Shown here: positions 33,576-42,542 of the stretch, one piece after another | Position numbering within the stretch: the first letter of the stretch is position 1 | How the letters are laid out: each line of letters begins with the position of its first letter | Assembly: GCA_046343015.1 (NCBI GenBank) | Contig: JBKDOL010000127.1 | Location: 1-64,000, forward strand | DNA from: BJ22 sp021298375 | GTDB taxonomy: Bacteria; Planctomycetota; Planctomycetia; Pirellulales; Pirellulaceae | Reading direction: 5' to 3' | Length of the DNA: 64,000 nucleotides | Notes under the pieces: generated by a model | The model's input: the letters and a program-made list of their open reading frames with translations, nothing else | Told to the model about the DNA's origin: nothing | Database searches by the model: none | Program-made: the position numbers and the translations under genes

Positions 33576-34070
33576 TTAAAACGCGAATGGCCCGGTGGCC
33601 CAGTAGTCGGCGAGGCTGTTCCAGCCGTACATGCCGAGCGAATGGTATTGCTCGACCAGAGAATTGCTCTGGCCTGCGCTGGCGGTTTCCACGAATTGGA
33701 GAGTGCTCAGGGCAAACAGGATGAAGCCGACCGCCAGAGCGCCGCAGACCAGGATTCTCCCGACAATTTCCAGGGCGGGGTGAAATCTCAACCGCACGCT
33801 GGAGAGGGAGTCAGTCACGGTCCGGAGGACCACCGTGGTCAAGACAAACACTCCCCAAACGCTGAGCAGGCCCGCGTACTTGGTAATTGAAGGATCAGCC
33901 AAATCAAAAAGTCCTTTGGCGACATCCAAGAGTCCATAGGCGGCAACCGCGGCAATCAGGAAATTGAAGAGCGTGATGATATTGTTCCAGAGCCCGAACC
34001 AGCAGGTCGAGCCAACAATCACGAGGAATACCAGAACGAGGGTCAGGATCAGCATGTCAACCAGGTCCAA
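33576..34070 (-). CDS. CvpA-like membrane protein
   Basis: 164 residues from a TTG at 34070 (an ATG at 34055 is the alternative). Four hydrophobic helices: MLILTLVLVFLVIVGSTCWF, ITLFNFLIAAVAAYGLLD, YAGLLSVWGVFVLTTVVLRTV, GRILVCGALAVGFILFALSTL. The order and the early GLWNNI turn recall CvpA/colicin V production family proteins, whose biochemical role is unsettled. It lies 12 bp after the degenerate secretion-ATPase gene, so it is the last gene of the pilT group operon. Confidence 0.7.
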   Translation of the reverse strand: MDLVDMLILTLVLVFLVIVGSTCWFGLWNNIITLFNFLIAAVAAYGLLDVAKGLFDLADPSITKYAGLLSVWGVFVLTTVVLRTVTDSLSSVRLRFHPALEIVGRILVCGALAVGFILFALSTLQFVETASAGQSNSLVEQYHSLGMYGWNSLADYWATGPFAF

Positions 34071-34082
34071 GTGTAAGAGGGT

Positions 34083-35402
34083 TTATTTGGAGAAGACTCG
34101 CTGGAGCTCTTCCAGGCTGGTGATTCCTTTGGCGACCAGAACCACCGCTTCATCCCGCATGGAAATGTGACCACCCTCTTCTGCGACCCGAGTCAGGTGA
34201 TCAACCCGCGGGTTTGTCTGCAGGGCCTCTCGCAAAGCGGGGGTCAGCTGCAGCAGTTCGCAGACACCCGTTCGGCCGACGTAGCCCAAGCCCTGGCAAA
34301 CATCACAGGGGGGGATCTCATTTCCCTCTTCATCAAGCTTGCCGGGCTGGAAAGGGAGCGGGCGGAAAAACTTTTGTACCCGGTTGGGAGGGATTCCCAG
34401 CTTTGCCAAAACCTGGGGAGCGGGCTGGTAGGGTTGTTTGCAGTATTCGCACAGCTTTCGCACCAGTCGCATCGAGACGATCGCGGTCAGGTTCTCAGCC
34501 AGGCTTTTCGGGTCGGGCTTGAGCGCCAGCAGGCGTGGCACCGCCTCAATCGCATGTCGGGAATAGATCCGGGTGAGGGTCAAGAGCGGGACGGATTTGG
34601 CAAGGCGGCAGATCTCGTTTAGCAGGTTTCCGTCCGACAGTTCCGCAAAGGCGAGGACGTGCGGTTCGCGGAGCAAAAGCTCCGGCAACAGGGACTGCGG
34701 AGTTTCGCCGGCGGCGGGATTGTAGGCGACCGGATGAAAATTGATCACTTCCTTCTCTCCTTGACCTTGTGGTTCAAGGACATAGTGATCGCGGAGAAAT
34801 CGGTCACAGCCGCCCAGCACTGCTCGCCAAAGCGTCGAGTATCCTTCGTTCGGCAGGGCGGTGACGACGACCAGTCCCGACGGCGAATTGAGCAGCGGCA
34901 GGAGTTGTTCCCGCATCTTCGCCCGCATCCCAAGGTCTTCGAGCGACTCCATTGGGGGTTTTTTCGATTCCAGATAAATCCCGACCCGCTCGCCTGTCGG
35001 CACACCTTGGCTGATCACCTTGAGGTTGAACTTCTTTTCAAAGTAGAGTGCCTTGCAGGCGCCTTCCTGGCGTTGCCGGCGTTCCCGGTAGTTCAAACCG
35101 CAGAGCTGTTTGAGTGTGGCGAGCATGAAGTCGCCGCTCTCCCGATCCATCGGCGGCATTTTGTGCCAGACCCCATCGATCAGGTAACGAATGGCCACTG
35201 CTTTGGGAGTAAAGTCAAATACGGCGGTATCAACGTGCCGTATCACCACATCAGCCACCATCAACATCAGCGTCGGAAAGCCGGGTGACGGTTCCACCAG
35301 CTGGAGGTTGTAATCGCGCTCCTCCTGGGAATCCCCGGCAGCTTCGAACTTGACGGGCGGCAACTCGATGTTGCGGGCGGATTGGTCTTTGGGTTTGGGC
35401 AT
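34083..35402 (-). CDS. GspE/PilB-like protein with destroyed P-loop (short form)
   Basis: 439 residues. It has the layout of a T2SS/T4P ATPase: an N-terminal PAS-like part (AIRYLIDGVWHKMPPMDRESGD), the linker QGVPTGERVGIY, then the nucleotide domain. Where active homologues have GPTGSGKTTTLY it reads ALPNEGYSTLW (182-192), so the Walker lysine is a tyrosine, and the Walker B region (VLAFAELSD) is altered. The tetracysteine zinc site is kept (CEYC and CDVC). Probably a non-catalytic structural partner. Upstream neighbours are its longer paralogue and pilT. Confidence 0.82.
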   Translation of the reverse strand: MPKPKDQSARNIELPPVKFEAAGDSQEERDYNLQLVEPSPGFPTLMLMVADVVIRHVDTAVFDFTPKAVAIRYLIDGVWHKMPPMDRESGDFMLATLKQLCGLNYRERRQRQEGACKALYFEKKFNLKVISQGVPTGERVGIYLESKKPPMESLEDLGMRAKMREQLLPLLNSPSGLVVVTALPNEGYSTLWRAVLGGCDRFLRDHYVLEPQGQGEKEVINFHPVAYNPAAGETPQSLLPELLLREPHVLAFAELSDGNLLNEICRLAKSVPLLTLTRIYSRHAIEAVPRLLALKPDPKSLAENLTAIVSMRLVRKLCEYCKQPYQPAPQVLAKLGIPPNRVQKFFRPLPFQPGKLDEEGNEIPPCDVCQGLGYVGRTGVCELLQLTPALREALQTNPRVDHLTRVAEEGGHISMRDEAVVLVAKGITSLEELQRVFSK

Positions 35403-35422
35403 GGGGCGAGAGGACTCCGGTT

Positions 35423-37201
35423 CTAACCTGCACGGGGAGGAGCAAACACCCGCTGGACTTCAGCGATCGAGGTGACGCCAACAAGCACCAGCCGGTAGGC
35501 TTGCTGCAGTTGTGACAATTGACCCCGACCGCGCAAATAGGCGTCGACTTTTTCGGCCGCGGGGTTTTTCAGCAACAGCTCGCGCAGGCCGTTGTCGACT
35601 TGCACCAGGTCGTAGGCGGCGATCCGGCCGATGTATCCGATCCCCTGACAGATTGGGCAGGGGGGAATCTCAATCGGCTGGCCCTTTTCGTCCACCCGCT
35701 GCTCGGGAGGTGGCAGTTGAAAGTGTGTATAAACGGCCGGCGCTGTCTTGGGGTTGCCGCCCAGCTTGACGATGGCCTCGGGCTTGAGGTTCAGTGGCTG
35801 TTTGCAGTTGTCACACAACCTCCGCACCAGTCGCTGGCCAGAGACGGCGGTAATTGCCTGAGCGAACAGCTTCTTGTCGGGCGCTTTGGCCAGAGCTGCC
35901 AGCAGGGCTTCGACAGCCGAGTTGGCTTGAGCGCGGATAAACACCGACTTCTTCTCTTCGACGACTTCCTGCAGAACTTCGTTAACGACTTTGGTCTCCA
36001 GCAGATTGGGAAAGACCAAGGCGTCTGGCTGCTGTAACCAGGTTGCCCGCAGGGTTTCGGCAAGCTTCTCGGCGGTGTAGGTCCGAACTTGGACGTTCTC
36101 AACTTCCGTTTCCACATCGCCAGAGGGAATCAGGCCAACCACGTCGCGCGTCAGGCGGTCGCAGGCGAGCAGGGCGGAACGCCAGGTTGAGGTCAATCCG
36201 GTGCGGGGCGGGGCAGAGACCAGAACCAAACCCGGCTCGTTCATCGCCTTGACCAGTTCAGCCTGCATCTCGGGCCACATTCCCAGTTGAACGAGCGTCA
36301 GGTCCTTGCTGGCCGCGCGCAGTGTTTTCAGCTGCACCCGCTCGCCGGTCGGCACCCCGGCAGTCACCAGCTCAAAGTTGGCTTTGAGCGACATGTCGAG
36401 CCATTTCAGGCCAAACTTGCCGATTTGCTGATTGCGGCGGTCGGTCGGGTTCAGCCCGGCGAGGCATTTCAGGCTGTAGAGCAAGGCATCTCCGGTTTGC
36501 CGATCGAGGGGGGGGAGATTGTGCCAAGTGCCATCGACCATCATCTTCCCGGCAACCGACTGCCGCGTGTAATCGAGCGCAATCAAGTCGGCCCGATTGG
36601 TGATGGAGGTGACCAGAAGGTCTTTGAGCTGGACGAAGGCGGCACCCTGGCGGGCTCGGATCAGGTTGGCCGTTTGTTCCTCTTCACTCCCTCCAGCCGC
36701 GGTAAACTCCATCAAGACGCCTTCGTCCTGGGCGAGCGGGGTCTCCTCGACCCCTTCTGAGCCACCGGAAATCCGAAACGCCAGTTCGGCGTCTTCGGCA
36801 ATTCGGCCTTTGCGGACCGATCGGTAAACGAGCATCGGGACAAAGGAAGCGAGCACAAGGGCTGGCAGTGAAGCCCAGAAAATCGGAATCAGGAGGACCA
36901 GCAAAAAGGCCATGCCAAAGCAGAGGACATTGATCAGGTTCCAGGTCTCCGGATCAAGCTTCATCTGCGCTCCCCAGCGCAGTAAATCGCGGTTCATCCA
37001 GTCGGACAAGGCTACCCAGAGCAGGTAGAAAATGGCCACGATCAGGAGCTTATAGCCGGCAAAGACACTCGCTCCGCCGACACCGGGCGCGGATTGATCG
37101 CCGACCACTGCCGGCTGCTGTTCTTGAGCCAACAACAGGGCAGAGCAGGGCAAGAGCACGACCAACAGGGCGGCAACACAAGGAACCAAACGCGACGGCA
37201 T
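35423..37201 (-). CDS. Membrane-anchored GspE/PilB-like protein with destroyed P-loop (long form)
   Basis: 592 residues. A signal-like segment is followed by three more hydrophobic helices (GYKLLIVAIFYLLWVAL, LINVLCFGMAFLLVLLIP, LPALVLASFVPMLVY), which is unusual for a cytoplasmic ATPase family. Then come a GspE-type middle (YTRQSVAGKMMVDGTWHNLPP) and a nucleotide domain in which the P-loop reads SAPPRTGLTSTW, the lysine replaced by leucine. The tetracysteine CDNC/CPIC is intact. Its ATG overlaps the pilT stop (TAATG), indicating coupled translation. A membrane scaffold role is inferred. Confidence 0.83.
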   Translation of the reverse strand: MPSRLVPCVAALLVVLLPCSALLLAQEQQPAVVGDQSAPGVGGASVFAGYKLLIVAIFYLLWVALSDWMNRDLLRWGAQMKLDPETWNLINVLCFGMAFLLVLLIPIFWASLPALVLASFVPMLVYRSVRKGRIAEDAELAFRISGGSEGVEETPLAQDEGVLMEFTAAGGSEEEQTANLIRARQGAAFVQLKDLLVTSITNRADLIALDYTRQSVAGKMMVDGTWHNLPPLDRQTGDALLYSLKCLAGLNPTDRRNQQIGKFGLKWLDMSLKANFELVTAGVPTGERVQLKTLRAASKDLTLVQLGMWPEMQAELVKAMNEPGLVLVSAPPRTGLTSTWRSALLACDRLTRDVVGLIPSGDVETEVENVQVRTYTAEKLAETLRATWLQQPDALVFPNLLETKVVNEVLQEVVEEKKSVFIRAQANSAVEALLAALAKAPDKKLFAQAITAVSGQRLVRRLCDNCKQPLNLKPEAIVKLGGNPKTAPAVYTHFQLPPPEQRVDEKGQPIEIPPCPICQGIGYIGRIAAYDLVQVDNGLRELLLKNPAAEKVDAYLRGRGQLSQLQQAYRLVLVGVTSIAEVQRVFAPPRAG

Positions 37202-38385
37202 TAAAGAATCCCGGGCTGAGAGACATTGATACCCTTGAGCCGCATCTTGAGGGCTTCCTTGTTAGGAGCCACTTGAAAGGCGGTCGGGCGATCGATCAAT
37301 TCCTTGTCGACCAAGTCCTTGAGGCTCTTGGTAAAGTCCTGCATCCCTTCCTCTTCACCGATGCGGATGGCATCCGCGAGTTTCTCGTCTTTGCCTTCCA
37401 GGATCAGTTTTCGGATCGTCGGGTTGAACGTCATGATTTCACAGGTCGGAACGCGCCCCACTCCTTCCTTGATCGAGGGGAGAAGCTTCTGTGCGACGAT
37501 CGCTTTCATGTTGAAGGCGATGGCACTCCGAATGGCCGGGTGCAGGTCTTCCGGGAACAAGTCGAGAATACGGCCAATCGTGGAGGGCGCGCTGGAGGCG
37601 TGGATCGTTCCGAACACCAGGTGCCCGGTTTCGGCGGCGTGAATCGCCGTCATGAACGTCTCTTCGTCACGCATTTCACCCACCAGAATAATGTCTGGAT
37701 CTTCGCGGACCGCATGCTTCATCCCGATGCCGAAGTCCTTCACGTCGATCCCCACCTCGCGCTGGTTGATCAACGCCTTGTCTTCGGTAAAGACGAACTC
37801 GATCGGGTCCTCCAGCGTGAGAATATGGACCGCTTCACGCCGGTTGATGTAGTCGAGCATGGATGCGATGGTCGTGCTTTTGCCGGAGCCGGTCACACCC
37901 GCCAGCAGGACCATTCCCTGATCGAAATCGCAAAGGCTCCCCATCACATCGGGCAGGTAAAGCCCGCGGAAGTCCGGGATTTTGTTGTTCACGCGGCGGG
38001 CAACCAGACCCGGCCGACCAAGCTGCTGGAGCATGTTGACGCGGAACCGCCATTCCACGCCATCCACGTCGACCGTGTAGGCAAAGTCAGCCCCGCCTTC
38101 CTTGTCGAAGGTTGCCCGAGCCTTGTCATTCATCATCGGAAACAGCAATCGGCACATTTCCTCATTGTCGATCGGGCCCCGATTGAGCTCCTTCAGACTG
38201 CCGTGCAAACGAATAATCGGCGGGCGGCCAACTTTCATGTGCAAGTCGCTGCCCTGCATTTTCACCAATGCCCGAAAGTAACGGTCGACCTCGCGCTCTA
38301 CGCGCTTTACCGTAAAGCGACTGGCCAAGTCGGCCGCGTCGACCGGTTTGCCGGTTTCGCTGGATGGCGTTTCGGTGGATGACAT
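37201..38385 (-). CDS. pilT: PilT/PilU-family twitching-motility-type ATPase
   Basis: 394 residues with a short N-terminal extension. All active-site elements are intact: Walker A GVTGSGKST, Asp box (LTLEDPIEFVF), Walker B ILVGEMRD and the His box TGHLVFGTIHAS. AIRIGEEEGMQDFTKSL fits the PilT C-domain. PilT hexamers power pilus retraction. In this operon it is followed by two related proteins without P-loops, so it may be the only motor of the group. PilU rather than PilT function is possible. Confidence 0.93.
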   Translation of the reverse strand: MSSTETPSSETGKPVDAADLASRFTVKRVEREVDRYFRALVKMQGSDLHMKVGRPPIIRLHGSLKELNRGPIDNEEMCRLLFPMMNDKARATFDKEGGADFAYTVDVDGVEWRFRVNMLQQLGRPGLVARRVNNKIPDFRGLYLPDVMGSLCDFDQGMVLLAGVTGSGKSTTIASMLDYINRREAVHILTLEDPIEFVFTEDKALINQREVGIDVKDFGIGMKHAVREDPDIILVGEMRDEETFMTAIHAAETGHLVFGTIHASSAPSTIGRILDLFPEDLHPAIRSAIAFNMKAIVAQKLLPSIKEGVGRVPTCEIMTFNPTIRKLILEGKDEKLADAIRIGEEEGMQDFTKSLKDLVDKELIDRPTAFQVAPNKEALKMRLKGINVSQPGIL

Positions 38386-39134
38386 TCCTCTGCTCCTCTA
38401 ACTTCCCTTGAATGCTTCCCTTGAATGACGGCCTGCGAACCAAGCCACTTCTTACCGCCGTCAGCCGGCCAATCCGCTCGGTCCTGTCGGGCCGCCGGGT
38501 CCTGTTGGGGCGCCAACAGCCAGTTTCGGCCCGTCCCCAACACCCCCGACCCCAACACCCCCGACCCCAACACCTGCTTGTGCCCTCGTTCCGCCCGAAC
38601 CTCGGTTCAGCCCGAAGGCCTTCATTCCGAGCAGGGCAGCTTACCGCAGGGGAAGCGCCACCGCCGCGCGGTTAAGCTTGAGGCAATTGAGCGCGCGTCC
38701 GAGGACGGATCGTCCGAGGACTCAGCGAGACTCGGAGCTTACGGTTTTCCCCGATCCGGTCCGATCCAACTCTGCCTGCCGACGGCTCAAGCCCCGCTGG
38801 GCTCATTGATTCCGGACCGGAGTGGAACTGGTTCCCGCCAACAACCGCCGAGGCCCTTTCAATTGTACTCCAGACCGGCGGTAAAACCGGCATGGATTGC
38901 CGCAATCTCCTACTTTAGGCACGCTCAAGAACCGGGTCAACCAATTCCGGTTTGGGGGGAATTGGGGAGCAGGAACCGGTCGCTGGGCGGATTCCCCACA
39001 AGTTCAATCGCTTTCCTGACATTCACAATTGCCAGAAACGCTACAACCGCACCCGCTTCACCCCGGCCCCGATTCACCTAGAATGCAACCTCTTCGAAAC
39101 ACTGGCCGGTGCCCACACCGGTTTTCTCCGGTCC
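38386..39134. other. 749-bp intergenic region between divergent pilT and prfB
   Basis: No gene supported. It contains the 15-bp array at 38535-38576. Promoters for both flanking genes should lie here; I could not identify them. The open frames crossing it are Pro/Arg-biased with no ribosome-binding sites. Confidence 0.55.
38535..38576. repeat. 15-bp tandem repeat, 2.8 copies
   Basis: CCCCAACACCCCCGA at 38535 and 38550, identical, with a partial copy at 38565. Confidence 0.88.
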
Positions 39135-40266
39135 ATGGAACTCAAACGACTGATGGATTCAGAACTCTACAACCGCGCCGAACTGATTCAACAACGAGTC
39201 TCGCAGATGCGAGACAGTCTTTGACTACGAATCCAAAGTCGAGAAAATCCGCGCAATCGAAGATGAGATGAGCCAGGCCGGCTTCTGGGATAAACCCGAA
39301 TCGGCTCAGCAAACGGTAGGCAAGCTCAAATCGCTCAAGTCTCTGGTTACTCCGCTGCAGGAGGTTATCGCCGCCGAGGGAGACCTCACAGCCCTGATGG
39401 AATTGGCGGAGGACGACCCTGCCGCAACCAGCGAAGTTCGCTCCGAAATCGAACGACTGGAGAAACGCCTCGAGGAGTTGGAGCTGAAAGCTCTGCTCAA
39501 TGGTCCGCACGATGCCGCGGGAGCAATTCTCACAATCAATGCCCGCGATGGCGGCACAGACGCCAACGACTGGGCGGAGATGCTGTTGCGAATGTACCTC
39601 CACTGGGCCCAGGCCAACGAGTACTCGACCGAATTGCTCGACCGCCAGGACAACCTCGAGGCCGGCATCAACTCAGCCTCGCTGGCGATCCGCGGCCCCA
39701 TGGCCTATGGCTATCTCAAAGGGGAAACCGGCATGCACCGGCTGGTCCGGATCAGCCCGTTCAATGCCGAAGGAAAACGCCAAACCAGTTTTGCGGCCGT
39801 TGACGTCACTCCCGAAGTCGAGGATTCCGAGGCGATTGAAATCGATGAAGCCGATGTGCGGACCGATACCTACCGGGCCAGCGGGGCCGGCGGTCAACAT
39901 GTTAACAAGACCGACTCGGCTGTCCGGCTGACTCACCTCCCGACTGGAATCGTCGTCCAATGTCAGCAGGAGCGGAGTCAGCACAAGAACCGGGCGCAAG
40001 CCTGGAAGATGCTTCGCGCGCAAATGGCGCGGCTGGAAGAGATGAAACGCGAGGAAGCCGAGGCGGCGAAATACCAGACCAAGGCTCGGGTCGGATTTGG
40101 CAGCCAGATTCGCAACTACTTCCAGCACCCTGATCAGCGAGTCAAGGATGTTCGTACCGGGTTCTCAATGGGCGATTTTCACGCCGTTCTGGACGGAGAC
40201 ATCCAGGGCTTCCTCGACTCCTATTTGCAGTGGAAAGTGAAAAACGAGCCACCCGCCGGGGAATAA
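39135..40266 (+). CDS. prfB: Peptide chain release factor 2, with programmed +1 frameshift
   Basis: The first 29 codons (39135-39221) end at an in-frame TGA (39222-39224). Skipping one T continues in the +1 frame (39223-40266) as DYESKVEKIRAIEDEMSQAGFW, the usual RF2 sequence, giving about 376 residues. The RF2 signature SPF (RISPFN) that reads UGA/UAA and the GGQ catalytic loop (SGAGGQHVNKTDSAVR) are present. A downstream ATG at 39153 (MDSELYNR) may be the true start. Expression should be autoregulated: low RF2 favours the frameshift. It is divergent from pilT. Confidence 0.95.
39219..39225 (+). promoter_or_regulatory. Programmed +1 frameshift site of prfB (CTT TGA C)
   Basis: The heptamer CTTTGAC is the conserved RF2 recoding site; the in-frame TGA is followed by C, a weak termination context. 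The Shine-Dalgarno-like AGGGGG seen 3 nt upstream in Escherichia coli is not obvious here (GAGACAGT). Confidence 0.95.
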
Positions 40267-40286
40267 GCACCCCGCCAGCGGTCGAC

Positions 40287-41162
40287 CTACTTTTGCACCG
40301 CTGCGGGCGGTTGTTGCGAACGGACCACCAGCACGGTCCCGACCACAATGATCGCACAACCCAAAACCATGTTCCAGGTAAACGCCTCGCCCAGCACCAG
40401 ATAACCCCAAAGCATTCCAAAGAGTGGAATCAAATAGGTCACGGTGACCGAGCGCATCGCGCCCACTCGGGCGAGCAGGTTGAAGTAGATCACGTATGCC
40501 AGGGCAGTGCAGATCAGCCCCAGAGCGATCGCGTTTCCCCAGGCGACAGGCGAGGGAAACTCCTGCGGCCACCAGAAATAAGCCAGCGGCAGCAGCAAGC
40601 CACTGGCTGCGAGCAGCGTCCCGGTGGAAACAACCAGCGAATCCTCTCCGGCAAACCGTCGCTTGGAGTAATGGGCACAGAAGCCATACAAGTTGGCTGC
40701 CCCCAGCCCAGCCAGCACCGCCAGCAAATCATTGGTGCCAGACAGTTTCGGAAGCACCAGAACGATGACTCCCAGAAAACCAATCAGCAGTCCCGCGATT
40801 CGCATCGGAGGAAGTGACTCCAGCCTCCAGAAGAGTGCGATGACGGCGCTGAACAGTGGCACGGTGCCATTCAGGACCGAGGCGAATCCAGCCGGCACAT
40901 GCAGTGTCGCATAGGCAAACATCGTGAATGGAATCGCCGTGTTCAAAGCACCCATCAGCAGCAGCGGCCCGAGGTTGCGCCGCAAGTGATGCTGCTTCCC
41001 CTGACCAATCAAAAGCACCAACAGGAACAGGGCGGCAACCGTGACCCGGGTTGCGATCAGGGCCACCGGGCCAAATTCGGGGGCTGCTATCCGGGTGAAC
41101 AGAAAGGCTGCTCCCCAGACCGCCGCCAACAGTACCAACTCCATCCAGTCTCGTCGACTCAT
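40287..41162 (-). CDS. DMT-superfamily (EamA) transporter
   Basis: 291 residues with about ten hydrophobic helices in two EamA repeats. It starts DWMELVLLAAVWGAAFLFTRIA, with FASVLNGTVPLFSAVIALFW closing the first repeat and SVTVTYLIPLFGMLWGYLVLGEAFTW in the second; the last helix is MVLGCAIIVVGTVLVV. Family members export amino acids, nucleotides or drugs; the substrate is not predictable. It converges with prfB, 20 bp away. Confidence 0.92.
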   Translation of the reverse strand: MSRRDWMELVLLAAVWGAAFLFTRIAAPEFGPVALIATRVTVAALFLLVLLIGQGKQHHLRRNLGPLLLMGALNTAIPFTMFAYATLHVPAGFASVLNGTVPLFSAVIALFWRLESLPPMRIAGLLIGFLGVIVLVLPKLSGTNDLLAVLAGLGAANLYGFCAHYSKRRFAGEDSLVVSTGTLLAASGLLLPLAYFWWPQEFPSPVAWGNAIALGLICTALAYVIYFNLLARVGAMRSVTVTYLIPLFGMLWGYLVLGEAFTWNMVLGCAIIVVGTVLVVRSQQPPAAVQK

Positions 41163-41195
41163 TGCCGGTTGCTCTCTGAGGGCGCTGTCGCCGAG

Positions 41196-41225
41196 GTGCC
41201 TGATTCGATCGTGCCTGATTCGATC
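41196..41225. repeat. 15-bp perfect duplication
   Basis: GTGCCTGATTCGATC at 41196 and 41211, in the spacer between two minus-strand genes. Confidence 0.85.
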
Positions 41226-41294
41226 GCGCTTTCCGGAGCTGGGCAGAGATTCCAGCCCCGCCAGCCGCCGCTGAAGCCCTTAAAGAGGAGCAGT

Positions 41295-42170
41295 CTAGTT
41301 CCCCGAATGCGGTTTCGCAGCCCCGCGCCGCTGTGAAAACAGCCACTCCAATACCGCCTCGTCTGCATAGGTTGCGGTCCAGCTGTCATGTCCCGCCTCT
41401 GGATACTCTGTATAGCGAGGTGTTCCGCCGGCCGCTTTCAGCGCCGCGACCATTTCGCGGGAACGTTCCGGCCTGACGAGATTGTCCTGCGCGCCATGGA
41501 AAACCCAAAGGGGGACGTCGCGAAACCGGGCGACTTGCTCGGGTCGCGGATCACCGCCTCCGCAGACGGGGATCGCCGCGGCAAACTGATCGGGCCAGCG
41601 AGTCAGCGCATCAAAGGTTCCAAAGCCACCCATCGAAAGCCCTGTCAGGTAGATCCGGTCGGCATCAATCGGCAACTCCGTCTGTAAGCGGTCGAGGAGC
41701 TCTCGACAAAGCTGCAGAGACGGGGCTGGTTTTTCCGGTTGCTGGTGCTGAGGAGCATCCCAGGCGAGGTCGACCCACTTCTGCTCGCGGGGACACTGCG
41801 GGGCGATCACAAAGGCCGGGAACTTTTCACGTCGATCGGGCCGGGCAAATTCCCGCAGTCCATGCACCAACTGGGCGCGATTGTCATCACCCCGCTCCCC
41901 CGCGCCATGCAGAAACACCACCAGCGGGTAACGCTGACCCGCCGCAACTGCCGCCGGTCGCAGTAACCGGTAACGAAGCAAACCGTCACCGGAGCCGCGA
42001 AACTCGCCCTGCTCGTACAACGCTTCCCAGTTCTGGTCGCCCGACTTGTCTTGAGCCATGCCCAAACTCTCCATTAACGCCCCGCTGCCCCAGCCGATTG
42101 CCCAGACGAGCAGTGGTAGCCAGCAGCGAGCCTGCCCTGGTCGCCGATTCAGCTTTCGATCCCCACTCAT
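41295..42170 (-). CDS. Exported alpha/beta-hydrolase (prolyl-oligopeptidase/esterase-like)
   Basis: 291 residues with an N-terminal signal or anchor (CWLPLLVWAIGWGSG). Oxyanion segment VVFLHGAGERGDD, nucleophile GLSMGG (Ser near 179), acid in FHGAQDN (Asp near 229) and His in EAGHDSW (near 261) give a complete triad. Single-domain secreted hydrolases of this kind, related to PHB-depolymerase/dienelactone-hydrolase-like esterases, are frequent in planctomycetes and often act on polysaccharide esters or phospholipids. Substrate unknown. Confidence 0.88.
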   Translation of the reverse strand: MSGDRKLNRRPGQARCWLPLLVWAIGWGSGALMESLGMAQDKSGDQNWEALYEQGEFRGSGDGLLRYRLLRPAAVAAGQRYPLVVFLHGAGERGDDNRAQLVHGLREFARPDRREKFPAFVIAPQCPREQKWVDLAWDAPQHQQPEKPAPSLQLCRELLDRLQTELPIDADRIYLTGLSMGGFGTFDALTRWPDQFAAAIPVCGGGDPRPEQVARFRDVPLWVFHGAQDNLVRPERSREMVAALKAAGGTPRYTEYPEAGHDSWTATYADEAVLEWLFSQRRGAAKPHSGN

Positions 42171-42360
42171 TTCTTTTGCCCGCCTTTGATGGTTGCTGTG
42201 AATCCGATAAGTGCGTTCCAGCGCGCCTCGGGCGCGCCTCGCCGTGCGGCACCCGCACGTTGGCCCCGACTGGTGCTGCGGAAGTCAGCCTAATTCCGCG
42301 CCCCGGGTTTTGGAACGGGACTTGCAAGGTTGACTGGAGAGATCTCCCAGTTCCCGCGCG

Positions 42361-42388
42361 GGGTGACCCAGACGGGGTGACCCAGACG
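42361..42388. repeat. 14-bp perfect duplication
   Basis: GGGTGACCCAGACG at 42361 and 42375, upstream of a small membrane-peptide gene. Confidence 0.82.
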
Positions 42389-42449
42389 GGGGACTCTCGA
42401 ATGATTCGGTTGAACTTTCAGAGATTACTTTTTGAGTGAGGAACTTGTT

Positions 42450-42542
42450 ATGGAACCGATCTTGATCGTGGCCGGTATCGCCGCCCTGATGATGGCCTTT
42501 TTGTTCTTCTTCCTGCCAGCCCGATCCCCCAAAGTCGGCTAG
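42450..42542 (+). CDS. Small single-span membrane protein (30 aa)
   Basis: ATG at 42450 with GAGTGAGGAA about 7 nt upstream. The 30-residue product is almost entirely one hydrophobic helix (ILIVAGIAALMMAFLFFFLP) ending in a short basic tail (ARSPKVG). It is too short for routine gene finding. It lies 390 bp upstream of the also tiny ccoS gene in the same direction. Evidence is the ribosome-binding site and the coherent transmembrane composition only. Confidence 0.5.
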   Translation: MEPILIVAGIAALMMAFLFFFLPARSPKVG

